Source of the DNA: Glacieibacterium frigidum
Lineage (GTDB): Bacteria; Pseudomonadota; Alphaproteobacteria; Sphingomonadales; Sphingomonadaceae
DNA length: 64,000 nucleotides
Assembly: GCF_007097155.1 (NCBI RefSeq)
Contig: NZ_VJWA01000001.1
Span: 682,001-746,000, forward strand
Reading direction: 5' to 3'
Positions within the stretch are counted from its first letter, which is position 1; the number at the start of each line of letters is the position of its first letter. The notes under the pieces are model-generated. The model searched no databases and had not been told where the DNA came from. It saw only the letters and a list, made by a program, of their open reading frames with translations. A program made the translations under genes and the position numbers. This document shows positions 25,332 through 35,121 of this stretch, one piece after another.

Positions 25332-25672
25332 CCGCAGGCCCCCTTGGCGTTGGGGTTTTCGAACACGAAACCGGCGGTGAAATCGTCTTCGCGCCAGTCC
25401 ATCGTGCTGCCGATCAGGTACATCAGCGACCCGCCGTCGACGTACAGCGTGCCCGCGGGCGTCGCGACCGCCTCGTCGCCCTTCTTGGGCTCGGCGACGT
25501 ACGACAGGTCGTATGCGAGGCCCGAACAGCCGCGCTTCGGCGTCGTCAGGCGGACGCCCGCGGTGCCCAAGGGAGCCTTGGCCATCAGTTCGGCGATGCG
25601 CGCCACGCCGCCCTCGGTGACGATGATCGCCGGCGGGCGCTGGCGCACGGGGCGTTCGCGGACGTCGCTCAC
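25307..25672 (-). CDS. sufA: Iron-sulphur cluster carrier, A-type
   Basis: A 121-residue A-type scaffold or carrier of the HesB/IscA/SufA family, which passes assembled clusters to target enzymes. The three ligand Cys are visible: one in KRGCSGLAYDL and two in the C-terminal GACGCGESF. Start is GTG 25672 in a GTGA overlap with the preceding gene; a longer upstream frame is not supported. It is the penultimate gene of the suf operon. Confidence 0.9.
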   Translation of the reverse strand: MSDVRERPVRQRPPAIIVTEGGVARIAELMAKAPLGTAGVRLTTPKRGCSGLAYDLSYVAEPKKGDEAVATPAGTLYVDGGSLMYLIGSTMDWREDDFTAGFVFENPNAKGACGCGESFTV

Positions 25673-26106
25673 AGCATGCCCAGTTCGAGCTTGGCCTCGT
25701 CGCTCATCTTGCCGGGGTCCCACGCCGGATCCCAGACGAGGTTGACCTCGCAGGTCGCGATGCCCGGCACGCTCATGACGCGCATCTCGACTTCGCCCGG
25801 CATGGTCTCGGCGACCGGGCAGTGCGGGGTGGTCAGCGTCATTTGGACGGTGGCGTGCCCCTCGTCGATCTCGACGCCGTAGATCAGGCCGAGATCGTAG
25901 ATGTTGACCGGGATTTCGGGGTCGAAGATCGAGCGCAGCGCGTCGAGGACGGCCTCGTACAGCTCGCCGCCGGGGGCCTCGCCGCTAGGGGCGGGCTTTT
26001 CGCGCAGGAAGCCCTCGAGGTAATCGGGCTGGCGTTCGCTGCCCACGGGCGGGGCCTTCGCCACGACGGGCGCTTCGCTGACTTCCTCGGTGGTGAATCC
26101 GCTCAT
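25669..26106 (-). CDS. sufT: SUF-associated MIP18/DUF59 protein
   Basis: A 145-residue protein. A variable, Pro/Glu-rich N-terminal 45 residues precede a DUF59 (MIP18/PaaD-like) domain with DPEIPVNIYDLGLIYGVEI (62-80) and the conserved Cys in TLTTPHCPVAETMPGEV (about 91-107). In alphaproteobacterial suf operons this gene assists maturation of iron-sulphur proteins. ATGA overlap with sufS upstream and GTGA with sufA downstream. The symbol follows common usage for suf-linked DUF59 genes. Confidence 0.88.
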   Translation of the reverse strand: MSGFTTEEVSEAPVVAKAPPVGSERQPDYLEGFLREKPAPSGEAPGGELYEAVLDALRSIFDPEIPVNIYDLGLIYGVEIDEGHATVQMTLTTPHCPVAETMPGEVEMRVMSVPGIATCEVNLVWDPAWDPGKMSDEAKLELGML

Positions 26107-27308
26107 CCGAAAATCCTCGTCACACGCTTTACGCCGTCGATCAGCCGTTCGACATCGCTCGCGTCGTTGTAGACCGCGAAACTCGCACGCGCCGTCGCGG
26201 GTACGCCGAGCAGGCCCATCAACGGCTGGCAGCAATGATGCCCGGCGCGGATCGCGACGCCGCTCTCGTCCAATATGGTGCCGATGTCGTGCGGATGCAC
26301 CCCGTCGAGCGCGAAGCTGACGATGCCCGCCGACTCCTCGGGACCGAACAGCCGCACCGAGTTGATGCGGCGCAGCCCCTCGCGCGCAAGGGCCGCCAGT
26401 TGCCGCTCGTGCGCGTCGATCGCGCCCAGCCCGATGCCCTCGACATAGTCGATCGCCGCCGCCAGCCCGATCGCGCCGACGATGTGCGGCGTCCCCGCCT
26501 CGAAGCGCTGCGGCGCGGGGGCGTAGGTCGAGCCTGCGAAGGTCACGGTCTCGATCATCGCGCCGCCGCCCTGCCATGGCGGCATGGTGTTCAGGATCTC
26601 GGCGCGCGCCCACAGCACGCCGATGCCGGTCGGGCCGTAGAGCTTGTGGCCCGAGAAGACGTAGAAATCGCACCCCAGCGCCGCGACATCGACCGACAGG
26701 CGCGGTGCCGCCTGGCAGCCGTCGACGAGCAGCAGCGCACCCACCGCATGCGCCGCATCGGCGACCTTCGCGATGTCGGCGATGCTGCCGAGCACGTTCG
26801 AGACGTGCGCGATGGCGACCAGCTTCGTCCGCGGGGTCAGCATGGCGATCAGCGCCGCCTCGTCGATGCGGTGGTCGGCGGTCAGCGGTGCGACGTCGAC
26901 CTCGATGCCAGTCCGGTCGCGCAGCAGCTGCCACGGCACGATGTTCGAATGATGCTCGAGCGCCGAGATCAGAATGCGGTCGCCGGGCTTGAGGCTCGAC
27001 CCCCACGTCTGCGCGACGAGATTGATGCCCTCGGTCGCGCCGCGCACGAACACGACCTCGTCGGGGCGCGCGCCGATGAAGCGCGCGACAGTCGCCCGCG
27101 CCGCCTCGAACCGCTCGGTCATCGTCGCCGAGCGCGCGTAGACGCCGCGGTGGACGGTCGCGTAGTCGGGGCCATAGCCCTTGGCGATCGCGTCGATGAC
27201 CGCCTGCGGCTTCTGCGCCGTCGCGGCCGAATCGAGGTAGGCCCAGTTGTCGGCGAGGCCGGGAAAGTTGGCGCGGTGGCTATGCGCCGGGTTCAGCGGC
27301 GCGGTCAT
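26103..27308 (-). CDS. sufS: Cysteine desulfurase SufS
   Basis: A 401-residue class V aminotransferase-fold enzyme that takes sulphur from cysteine for cluster assembly, using pyridoxal phosphate. The cofactor-binding Lys is in FSGHKLYGPTGIGVL (about 225) and the persulphide Cys in IRAGHHCCQPLM (about 360). Start ATG 27308 overlaps the sufD stop (ATGA). Neither SufE nor SufU, its usual sulphur-transfer partners, is encoded in this operon, so a partner is presumably elsewhere. Confidence 0.93.
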   Translation of the reverse strand: MTAPLNPAHSHRANFPGLADNWAYLDSAATAQKPQAVIDAIAKGYGPDYATVHRGVYARSATMTERFEAARATVARFIGARPDEVVFVRGATEGINLVAQTWGSSLKPGDRILISALEHHSNIVPWQLLRDRTGIEVDVAPLTADHRIDEAALIAMLTPRTKLVAIAHVSNVLGSIADIAKVADAAHAVGALLLVDGCQAAPRLSVDVAALGCDFYVFSGHKLYGPTGIGVLWARAEILNTMPPWQGGGAMIETVTFAGSTYAPAPQRFEAGTPHIVGAIGLAAAIDYVEGIGLGAIDAHERQLAALAREGLRRINSVRLFGPEESAGIVSFALDGVHPHDIGTILDESGVAIRAGHHCCQPLMGLLGVPATARASFAVYNDASDVERLIDGVKRVTRIFG

Positions 27309-28386
27309 CGTGCCGCTTCCAGCCACGCCACCGCGTCCGCCGTCACCGCGTCGCGCACGACCTCGTCGCCGATCCGGTCGAGCGCATCGCCGAGGAACGC
27401 GCGCGTCAGCAGCGCCTTCGCCCCCGCCGGATCGACACCGCGCGACTGCAGGTAGAACAGCGCGTCGCGGTTCAACTCGCCGACCGTCGCGCCATGGGCG
27501 CATTTGACGTCGTCGGCCCAGATTTCGAGTTCGGGCTTCGCGTTGGCGGTCGCGGTGCGCGCCAGCAGCAGCGCCTTCAGCGACTGCACCGCGTCGGTCT
27601 TCTGCGCGTCGCGCGCCACCGACACGCGGCCCGCGACGCTCGCGGTCGCCAGGTCGTCGGCGACCGAGCGCCACACCTGATGGCTCGTGCCGCCGGGCGC
27701 CGCATGATCGACGAGGGTGAAGGCGTCGAGCGTCTGTGTCCCGCGTGCCAGCAGCACGCCGTCGGCCTCGGCAAACGCGCCGGTGCCCTGCAGCCGCACC
27801 CGCGCCTCGATGCGCGCCGAGTCGGCCCCCGCGACGAGCGCCGCGCTGGTGTAGCTCGCCGCGCCTGCCACGGTCGCGAGCGTGAAATCGGTATGTGCGC
27901 CGCCGTCCTTGAGCACGCGCGTCGTGCGCATCAGGCGCGCGCCCTCGGCGAGCGCGACGGTGCAGGTGACGTTGCTCCAGCCCGCGCCGACGTGCGTCTC
28001 GATGATCTCGGCGTGCGCGCCGGCCGCGAGTTCGATGCGGCTCGCCAGGTGCGACGCCCCCCCGCTCGCGACATGGACGATCTGCACCGGGCCGATCGCC
28101 GCGGCGTTTGCCGAGCGCGTCAGCCACAGGCCGCTCGTCGCCTTGGCGGCGGCGATGTCGCCGAGCGGATGGCGCGGCGCGCTGCGCACCGCCGTCACCG
28201 CCAGCCCGCGCCGGTCGCTCAGGCTCTCGACGAAGCGCCCGTCGACGAACACCAGCCGCGGACCATCGAGGTCGAGCCAGTAGTGCGCGAGGTCGGGCGC
28301 GGCGTCGTTCGCCGGCTGCGCGGCGAGCGCGTCGAGCCCCGACAGGTCGCTCCAGCGCCAGTCCTCGGTCTTGCGGGTCGGGAGGC

Positions 28387-28390
<4 letters not shown>
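27305..28390 (-). CDS. sufD: Fe-S cluster assembly protein SufD
   Basis: A 361-residue component of the SufBCD scaffold. The conserved C-terminal core PELEIWADDVKCAHGATVGE is present with its Cys and His, which contribute to the cluster site at the SufB-SufD interface. The N-terminus carries the KTEDWRWSDL segment common to SufB/SufD family proteins. It overlaps sufC upstream and sufS downstream by four bases each. Confidence 0.93.
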
Positions 28391-29127
<737 letters not shown>

Positions 29128-29499
29128 CTAACTGGCCTTCAGCTTGGCGCGAACGATCGCGGTATTGGCGCGCTCGCGCAGTTCGGAATCGGCGAGGCGC
29201 ACCGAACGCTCGGCAACGAGCCGCGCGGTCATCGGATCGACCCCGCCCGACGTGCCCGCGAGCTTGACCGCCTCGACGAGGGCAGTTCGCTGGTTGATGC
29301 ACGCCTTGAGCGCGCGGTCGGTCAGCGCCGCGGGCTGGTCGGCACTGAGGTCGACAGCTGCAGCCGCCTTGTCGACGCACGCGGCGTACGCAGCCCCGGC
29401 CGCATCGGCAGCAACCTGCTCCGGCTTCGCGGCGGCTGTCTCGTTGGTCCCACACGCTGCGAGCGCGAGGAAAGGCAGAAGGAGGAGCGCGCGGATCAA
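29128..29499 (-). CDS. Lipoprotein encoded between sufB and sufC
   Basis: A 123-residue lipoprotein. Start is TTG 29499 in a TTGA overlap with the sufB stop, with GGAG 7 bases upstream; the first residues [17 protein letters not shown] form a textbook lipobox. Two further Cys lie about 32 and 58 residues after it (AYAACVDK and LKACINQR). The mature part is Ala-rich and helical. No family recognised. Its coupling to sufB and abutment to sufC leave little doubt it is made with the SUF machinery, although that machinery is cytoplasmic, which makes an envelope-anchored partner surprising. Confidence 0.75.
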   Translation of the reverse strand: MIRALLLLPFLALAACGTNETAAAKPEQVAADAAGAAYAACVDKAAAAVDLSADQPAALTDRALKACINQRTALVEAVKLAGTSGGVDPMTARLVAERSVRLADSELRERANTAIVRAKLKAS

Positions 29500-30977
29500 C
29501 CGACGCTCCCCTCGAGCGAGATCCCGAGCAGCTTCTGCGCCTCGACCGCGAATTCCATCGGCAGCTGCTTTAGCACCTCGCGGCAGAAGCCGTTGACGAT
29601 CAACGCGACCGACTCCTCGGCGTCGAGGCCGCGCGACTGGGCGTAGAACATCTGGTCGTCGCTGATCTTGGAGGTCGTCGCCTCGTGCTCGATCTGCGCG
29701 CTCGGGTTGCGCACCTCGATGTACGGCACGGTGTGCGCGCCGCACTCGGAGCCGAGCAGCAGCGAGTCGCACTGGGTGAAGTTGCGCACCCCCTCAGCCA
29801 TCGGCGCGACGCGGACCAGCCCGCGATAGGTGTTCGACGAACGGCCTGCCGAGATGCCCTTGCTGACGATCGTGCTGCGCGAGCCCTTGCCGAGGTGGAT
29901 CATCTTAGTGCCGGTATCGGCCTGCTGGCGGTTGTTGGTCACCGCGACCGAGTAGAATTCGCCGACCGAGTTCTCGCCCGACAGCACGCACGACGGATAT
30001 TTCCAGGTAATCGCGCTGCCGGTCTCGACCTGCGTCCAGCTGACCTTGCTGCGCTTGCCGAGGCAGTTCGCTCGCTTGGTCACGAAGTTGTAGATGCCGC
30101 CAACCCCGTTCGCATCGCCCGGGTACCAGTTCTGCACGGTCGAATATTTGATCTCGGCATCGTCGAGCGCGACCAATTCCACGACCGCCGCATGCAGCTG
30201 ATTCTCGTCGCGCATCGGGGCGGTGCAGCCCTCGAGATACGAAACGTGGCTGCCCTTGTCAGCGACGATCAGCGTGCGCTCGAACTGCCCGGTGTTCTGC
30301 GCATTAATGCGGAAATAGGTCGACAGCTCCATCGGGCAGCGGACGCCCTCCGGAATGTAGACGAAGGTGCCGTCGCTGAAGACCGCCGCATTGAGGCAGG
30401 CGAAATAGTTGTCGCGCTGCGGCACGACCGAGCCCAGCCACTTGCGGACGAGGTCGGGGTATTCCTTCACCGCCTCGCTGATCGAGCGGAAGATGACGCC
30501 CGCACGCTCGAGCTCGGCGCGGAAGGTCGTCGCGACCGAGACGCTGTCGAACACCGCGTCGACCGCGATGCGGCGCGAGCCCTCGACGCCCGCGAGCATC
30601 TTCTGCTCCTCGATCGGGATGCCGAGCTTCTCGTAGGTGCGGCGGATCTCGGGATCGAGCTCGTCGAGGCTCGCCAGCGTCGGCTTCGCCTTGGGCGCGG
30701 CGTAGAAATACATGTCCTGATAATCGATCGGCGCGATCTCGAGCTTCGCCCAGTCGGGCGTCGGCATCGTCAGCCACAGGCGATACGCCTTCAGCCGCCA
30801 GTCGAGCAGCCACTGCGGCTCGCCCTTCTTGGCGCTGATATAGCGCACCGTGTCCTCCGACAGGCCCTTGGGCGCCATGTCGGACTCTATGTCTGAGACG
30901 AAGCCCCACTTGTACGTCGCGAGGTCGTCGACCGCGGCATGCGCGGCGGCGTCGCGGATCAATACGTCGTCGGTCAT
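29496..30977 (-). CDS. sufB: Fe-S cluster assembly scaffold SufB
   Basis: A 493-residue scaffold subunit on which new iron-sulphur clusters are built. Family landmarks are present: [40 protein letters not shown], and the C-terminal [20 protein letters not shown], which includes Cys and His residues used in cluster assembly. Start ATG 30977 overlaps the regulator stop (ATGA). It is the first structural gene of the operon. Confidence 0.95.
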   Translation of the reverse strand: MTDDVLIRDAAAHAAVDDLATYKWGFVSDIESDMAPKGLSEDTVRYISAKKGEPQWLLDWRLKAYRLWLTMPTPDWAKLEIAPIDYQDMYFYAAPKAKPTLASLDELDPEIRRTYEKLGIPIEEQKMLAGVEGSRRIAVDAVFDSVSVATTFRAELERAGVIFRSISEAVKEYPDLVRKWLGSVVPQRDNYFACLNAAVFSDGTFVYIPEGVRCPMELSTYFRINAQNTGQFERTLIVADKGSHVSYLEGCTAPMRDENQLHAAVVELVALDDAEIKYSTVQNWYPGDANGVGGIYNFVTKRANCLGKRSKVSWTQVETGSAITWKYPSCVLSGENSVGEFYSVAVTNNRQQADTGTKMIHLGKGSRSTIVSKGISAGRSSNTYRGLVRVAPMAEGVRNFTQCDSLLLGSECGAHTVPYIEVRNPSAQIEHEATTSKISDDQMFYAQSRGLDAEESVALIVNGFCREVLKQLPMEFAVEAQKLLGISLEGSVG

Positions 30978-31399
30978 GCCGTCACCTCTACGCGCGCCGG
31001 CTGAAGCAGGTCGGCGAGGCTGACCGCGACCAGCGCATCGCGCACCGCGCTGTTGATCGGCCCCCAGTGCGGGCGCACCGCGCAGCTGCCGTGCAGCGCA
31101 CAGGCCGAGACTTCGCCGTGCTGGCAGTTGGTCAGCGCGATCGGCCCGTCGACCGCCTCGACGATCGACGCGACGCTGATCACCGATGCCGGCCGCGCGA
31201 GGTGGAAGCCACCCGCGACGCCGCGCGTCGAGACCAGCAGCCCCGCGCGGGCGAGCGTGCCCATCAGCTTGGCAACTGTCGGTGCGGAGATGCCGGTGTG
31301 CGCCGCGACCGCCGCTGCGGACAGCCGCGGATCGTCGCACTTGGCGGCGGCGGTCATCACGACCACCGCATAGTCTGCAAGATTACTGAGCCGGATCAC
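30974..31399 (-). CDS. Rrf2-family SUF regulator
   Basis: A 141-residue Rrf2/IscR-type regulator at the head of the suf operon. GTG 31399 is chosen because GGGGA lies 6 bases upstream; a TTG start at 31411 is possible. An N-terminal winged helix ([19 protein letters not shown], then the recognition segment [20 protein letters not shown]) is followed by three Cys at about 92, 100 and 106 ([16 protein letters not shown]), spaced as in cluster-sensing Rrf2 proteins. It probably represses or adjusts the operon according to cluster status. ATGA overlap with sufB. Confidence 0.92.
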   Translation of the reverse strand: MIRLSNLADYAVVVMTAAAKCDDPRLSAAAVAAHTGISAPTVAKLMGTLARAGLLVSTRGVAGGFHLARPASVISVASIVEAVDGPIALTNCQHGEVSACALHGSCAVRPHWGPINSAVRDALVAVSLADLLQPARVEVTA

Positions 31400-31462
31400 G
31401 CACGTCCCCAAAAGCGGAGCGAATTGGTCCGGCTTATGTGGGGGAGGGTGCGGTCAAGTCAA

Positions 31463-31500
31463 GCCGGGGGCACGCGCCGGGTCGCACGCGTGCCCCCGGC
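31463..31500 (-). terminator. Fourteen-base perfect stem-loop after the small PEP-CTERM gene
   Basis: GCCGGGGGCACGCG (31463-31476) pairs perfectly with CGCGTGCCCCCGGC (31487-31500) around a 10-base loop. On the minus strand it follows the stop of the gene at 31503 by 2 bases and precedes the suf regulator. There is no strong T-tract, but the stem is long enough to act as a terminator or 3' protector. Confidence 0.6.
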
Positions 31501-31502
31501 GG

Positions 31503-31730
31503 TCAGGCCGCGACGACCTGCCCCCGGCGTCTCCGCCGCGCCGCCGCGCCGACACCTGCAAATCCGGCCAGCAGCATTGCCCAGGTGCCGGGTTCGGGCA
31601 CCGTGGCGCCGGTTGCCGCGAGGGTCGTTCCGCCCCGCGCCGGTGCCGCGATCAGCGCAGCAGCCAGGCCGATGGCAAAGATCGTTACAGCCACCGCGCC
31701 GCGCGCCGTAGGATGCTTCGACCAGGACAC
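31503..31730 (-). CDS. Minimal PEPxxWA-CTERM protein, 75 residues
   Basis: Start is GTG 31730 with GGAGGG 8 bases upstream. The protein has a signal peptide (about residues 12-33, FAIGLAAALIAAPARG), only about ten residues of mature sequence, then a complete sorting signal VPEPGTWAMLLAGFAGVG and an Arg-rich tail. If both signals are used, almost nothing remains as mature product. It is divergent from the histidine kinase gene at 31835, 104 bases away. Possibilities are a short surface peptide, a processing decoy, or a decayed gene; function unknown. Confidence 0.7.
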   Translation of the reverse strand: MSWSKHPTARGAVAVTIFAIGLAAALIAAPARGGTTLAATGATVPEPGTWAMLLAGFAGVGAAARRRRRGQVVAA

Positions 31731-31834
31731 GGGTGAAACCCTCCACTCTTCGCAAACAAGTAATTGTTAGCTATGGGCGTAACGGTTCGCATCGGCCGCA
31801 TGGCCGAACCGGATGGGGGAGGTGGCGCGACCGG

Positions 31835-33175
31835 ATGGACACGGGGGCTCAGGCGCGGGCGGCGGTGATCGCCGCCGAATTGCGCGGCGCACGCGGCCCG
31901 ACCCTGATCGGCGTCGTCATCATGACCGCCGTGCTGATCTTCGTGACCCTCGCGATCCGCCCGCTCGCCGCGACGCCGTGGCCGATCGATGCCTGGGTCG
32001 CGGCAATGGCGATGGTGCTCGTCGGGGTGCTGACACTGATGGTGGCCGGCACGCTGACCGACCGCCCCGGCCGTCCGGTCGAGCCCTGGGTCCGCGGGGC
32101 GCGCGCGCTTCAGTCGACGATGTCGGCACTGATCGTCGTCAGCGTGTGGATCCTGCTGCCGCCGGCGGGCCCCGACCTGCGCGCGCTGATGTTGATGATG
32201 TACGTCTGGTACATCGCCACCGTCATCGCGGCGTCGAGCGAGGCGTCGCCGATGCCGGCGCGCGACATCGTCGTGCTGACCCTCTCGATGGTCGGCTGGG
32301 TCGTGTGGGACCGCCCGCCGTACTGGGAGGCGTGGGCGGTGTTCCTGACGATGGCGGGGGGCACGATGCTGGCCTTCCGCCGCATGATCCGCCGCGCAGT
32401 CGTCGCGGCGCTGGAGGCGCGCATCGCGAGCGAGACTGCCGAGGCCGCGACCCGCGCCGCGCTCGCCACCGCCGAGGCCGCACGCGATGCCAAGACACGC
32501 TTCATCGCGTCCGCCAGTCACGACCTGCAACAGCCGCTCCAGGCGGCCGCGCTGTTCTTCGAGAATGCCGTGGCAACCGGCGATGCGGCAGCGCGGGCGC
32601 GCGCGGTGACGGGGGCGCGCGCGGCCTTCGCCTCGACGCAGGGGCTGATCCGCCAGATGCTCGATCACCTGCGGCTCGAGGCAGGCGCGGTGCGGGCGCG
32701 CCCCGAACCCGTCGCGCTGGGACCGCTGATCGCCGAGGTCGCGGCCGAGCATGAGCCTGCGGCACGTGCCGCAGGCATGCGCCTGATCGCGCTGCCGTGC
32801 CGGCTGGTGGCGACGGCCGACCCGGCACTGCTGCGCCGCGCGGTTGGCAATCTTATCGCGAACGCGGTGCGCCATGCAGCCGGCGAGCGCGTGCTCATCG
32901 GTGCGCGCGCTTGTGGCGGCACGGTGACTTTGTGGGTGATCGACGACGGGCGCGGGGTGAGTGCCGCCGACGCCGGGCGGCTGTTCGAGGATTATGCGCA
33001 AGGGTCCGACAATGCGACGCGCGGCGGCTTCGGGCTGGGGCTGGCGTCGGTGCGGCGTTCGGCACGGCTGATGGGCGGCGACGCGGACCTCGACCCGCGC
33101 TGGACGGGCGGCGCGGCGTTCCGCCTGATGCTCCCGCGCGCGGACACGGTGGAGGCCCTGTGCGAAGCTGCCTGA
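31835..33175 (+). CDS. Membrane sensor histidine kinase
   Basis: A 446-residue kinase starting at ATG 31835, with GGAGG about 11 bases upstream. Six or so hydrophobic helices fill residues 18-180 with no large periplasmic loop, suggesting sensing within the membrane. A helical linker leads to the H-box FIASASHDLQQPLQA (His229). The ATPase domain has the N-box LRRAVGNLIANAVRH, G1 VIDDGRGV and G2 GGFGLGLASVRRSARLMGG. The DLQQPL form of the H-box is typical of hybrid-type and LuxR-partner kinases. It overlaps the response regulator gene by 16 bases, so they are a cognate pair. Confidence 0.9.
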   Translation: MDTGAQARAAVIAAELRGARGPTLIGVVIMTAVLIFVTLAIRPLAATPWPIDAWVAAMAMVLVGVLTLMVAGTLTDRPGRPVEPWVRGARALQSTMSALIVVSVWILLPPAGPDLRALMLMMYVWYIATVIAASSEASPMPARDIVVLTLSMVGWVVWDRPPYWEAWAVFLTMAGGTMLAFRRMIRRAVVAALEARIASETAEAATRAALATAEAARDAKTRFIASASHDLQQPLQAAALFFENAVATGDAAARARAVTGARAAFASTQGLIRQMLDHLRLEAGAVRARPEPVALGPLIAEVAAEHEPAARAAGMRLIALPCRLVATADPALLRRAVGNLIANAVRHAAGERVLIGARACGGTVTLWVIDDGRGVSAADAGRLFEDYAQGSDNATRGGFGLGLASVRRSARLMGGDADLDPRWTGGAAFRLMLPRADTVEALCEAA

Positions 33176-33783
33176 TCGCCGACGATCATGCGCTGGTGCG
33201 CGACGCGCTGGCCGCGACGGTCGCGGCGCGCTGGCCCGATGCCGAGATCCTGCAAGCGAGCGACTTCCCGACCGCCTGGTCTGCGGCGGCGCGTGCGCCA
33301 GACCTGTGCCTCGCCGATCTCGACATGCCGGGGGCCGCACCGGTCGAGGGCGTCGAGGCGTTGCGCGCGGCGGCGCCGGCCATGAAGATCCTCGTCGTCA
33401 CCGGGTCGTTCGACGATGCCATGATGCTCGACCTGCTGGCGCGCGGCGTCCACGGCTTCGCGCCCAAGTCGCTGTCCGCCGACGTCATCGGCGCGGCGAT
33501 CGCGCTGGTGCTGGCGGGCGGGCGCTATCTGCCGCAGCGGCTGGCGGAGATGCAGATGCCCGAGCGGCACTTCGCCCCCGCGCCGCCGCCGCGCCTGCTG
33601 ACCGAGCGCCAACTGGAGGTTGCGCGGCTGATGGCGCGCGGCCAGACCAACAAGGACATCGCGCGCAGCCTGGGCATCGCGCCCGCCACCATCAAGACGC
33701 ACGTCGCGCAGGTCATCGCACTGACCGGCGCCGCCAACCGCACCGAGGCGGCGATGCGCGCGACCGCGCTGGGGTTGCTGTAG
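33160..33783 (+). CDS. LuxR-family response regulator
   Basis: A 207-residue two-domain regulator. Start is GTG 33160, with GGAGG 4 bases upstream, inside the end of the kinase gene. The receiver domain (1-120) has the acidic pair in LIADDH (Asp8, Asp9), phospho-acceptor Asp53 (LCLADLDMPG), and the switch Thr and Lys in VVTGSFDD and FAPKSLSAD. The C-terminal LuxR-type helix-turn-helix (about 145-200) contains LTERQLEVARLMARGQTNKD and the recognition helix TIKTHVAQVIALTG. Targets unknown. Confidence 0.9.
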   Translation: MRSCLIADDHALVRDALAATVAARWPDAEILQASDFPTAWSAAARAPDLCLADLDMPGAAPVEGVEALRAAAPAMKILVVTGSFDDAMMLDLLARGVHGFAPKSLSADVIGAAIALVLAGGRYLPQRLAEMQMPERHFAPAPPPRLLTERQLEVARLMARGQTNKDIARSLGIAPATIKTHVAQVIALTGAANRTEAAMRATALGLL

Positions 33784-33909
33784 ACGCGCGAAGACGGCTC
33801 TGTTATGGCCCCCGCTCTTCCGCCGACGGGACTCGCCCGCCGGCCCCAACCTTATGACAAGCGCGTGCCATGCTGAGGTGCGTTGCGTGAATGGAGCGAC
33901 AAGGCCCTT

Positions 33910-34116
33910 ATGCAGATCGTAGTCCGCGACAATAATGTCGATCAAGCGCTTCGTGCGCTCAAGAAGAAGCTACAGCGTGAGGGCGTGTACCGCGAAATGA
34001 AGCTGCGCCGGCATTACGAGAAGCCGAGCGAGAAGCGTGCCCGTGAAAAGGCCGCCGCGGTTCGCCGCGCGCGCAAGCTCGAGCGCAAGCGCGCCGAGCG
34101 CGACGGCGCCAAGTAA
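33910..34116 (+). CDS. rpsU: 30S ribosomal protein S21
   Basis: A 68-residue basic ribosomal protein. It begins [20 protein letters not shown] and ends in an Arg/Lys-rich helix ([20 protein letters not shown]), as in all alphaproteobacterial S21 proteins. An AAGG lies 5 bases before ATG 33910; a nine-codon upstream extension has no support. It is required for efficient initiation by the small subunit. The FKBP gene follows after 5 bases. Confidence 0.95.
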   Translation: MQIVVRDNNVDQALRALKKKLQREGVYREMKLRRHYEKPSEKRAREKAAAVRRARKLERKRAERDGAK

Positions 34117-34121
34117 GCATA

Positions 34122-34625
34122 ATGGCGGATAGCGCAGCGCGGTCGGGCTCGGCCCGCTGGATCGTCGTGGCCATCGTGGTCGCGGCGCTGGTCGGCGGCC
34201 TCGTGTGGCTGGGTACCCAGTCGGCCGTCGACGCCGTCCGCCCTGCCGATGCGGCCTATCTGAAGGCCAACAAGGGGAAGCCAGGCGTGATCACCACCGC
34301 GAGTGGCCTGCAGTATCAGGTCCTGACCGAAGGCAAGGGCGCCAAGCCGACCAAGAGCGATACCGTCGCGGTCCATTACGAGGGCAAGCTGATCGACGGC
34401 ACGGTCTTTGATTCGAGCTATCAGCGCGGCCAGCCCGCGGTGTTCCCGCTCGACGCGGTCATCCCCGGCTGGACCGAAGGCGTGCAGCTGATGACCACGG
34501 GGTCGAAGTACCGTTTCGTCATCCCGCCCGAGCTCGGCTACGGCAAGCGCGGCGCACCGGGCGCGATCCCGCCGAATTCGGTGCTGCTGTTCGATGTCGA
34601 ATTGCTGGCGGTTCGGGGCGCTTAA
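34122..34625 (+). CDS. Membrane-anchored FKBP-type prolyl isomerase
   Basis: A 167-residue peptidyl-prolyl cis-trans isomerase. A single N-terminal hydrophobic segment (residues 13-31) anchors it or serves as a signal, placing the FKBP domain (about 60-166) in the periplasm. Active-site features include VAVHYEGKLIDGTVFDSSY, the Phe of AVFPLDAVIPGWTEGVQLM and the loop PPELGYGKRGAPGAIPPNS. It should help fold exported proteins. It follows rpsU by 5 bases, an arrangement likely to share its promoter. Confidence 0.92.
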   Translation: MADSAARSGSARWIVVAIVVAALVGGLVWLGTQSAVDAVRPADAAYLKANKGKPGVITTASGLQYQVLTEGKGAKPTKSDTVAVHYEGKLIDGTVFDSSYQRGQPAVFPLDAVIPGWTEGVQLMTTGSKYRFVIPPELGYGKRGAPGAIPPNSVLLFDVELLAVRGA

Positions 34626-34635
34626 CTACCCCTTC

Positions 34636-34748
34636 GTCGTCATCCCCGCGAAGGCGGGGACCCAAGGTCACTAACTTGGCGGCAAGAACCGCTCGCCTCA
34701 TGGCGCGGCTTGGGTGCCCTTGGGTCCCCGCCTTCGCGGGGATGACGA
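34636..34748. repeat. REP-type inverted repeat pair, locus 2
   Basis: Left arm 34636-34671 (GTCGTCATCCCCGCGAAGGC core, continuing to GGTCAC) and right arm 34718-34748 in inverted orientation. It begins 11 bases after the FKBP stop in the gap before the convergent lepB. Both arms carry the consensus bases, unlike the left arm at locus 1. Confidence 0.92.
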
Positions 34749-35121
34749 GGGGAATGGCGGGGACCTGCTCACGCCAAACCCCCGGCCGGCGATCCTATCG
34801 CCTCCGCTCCCAAGCTCAGCCCGTCGTCTCCGGCTTGACCCCCCATCCGGCGCTGACTGGACGAGGAACCGGCAGACGATGCAGGTGCGGTCGCGAGTGC
34901 CCGGGCGAGGGCGGCAGTGACGTGAAACTGGGTACAGGGGGATCGAAGATGTCGCTGCCGGCGTCCGGCCTCGTCATGCCCGGGCAATCGCTCGCGTGTC
35001 CGTCACCCCGCTAGCGCGTCGGGGATCGGGCCGGCCGCGGGGTTGCTATGCCCGCCACCTGGACAGCGGGCTTGCCAGGGCCCGCCGCATGCGAGCGTAT
35101 TAACCGATCTGGTTCAGAAAG
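34749..35121. other. Non-coding gap upstream of the lepB end
   Basis: The remainder of a 496-base gap between convergent genes. Frames that cross it include translated repeat sequence and have no ribosome site or recognisable domain, so I call no gene. No RNA gene fold or clear terminator was recognised here. Confidence 0.5.

Noticed and set aside
34676-35014. A 112-codon plus-strand frame in the gap before lepB.
   Set aside because: It includes translated REP sequence (WVPAFAGMT type), lacks a ribosome site and has no recognisable domain.
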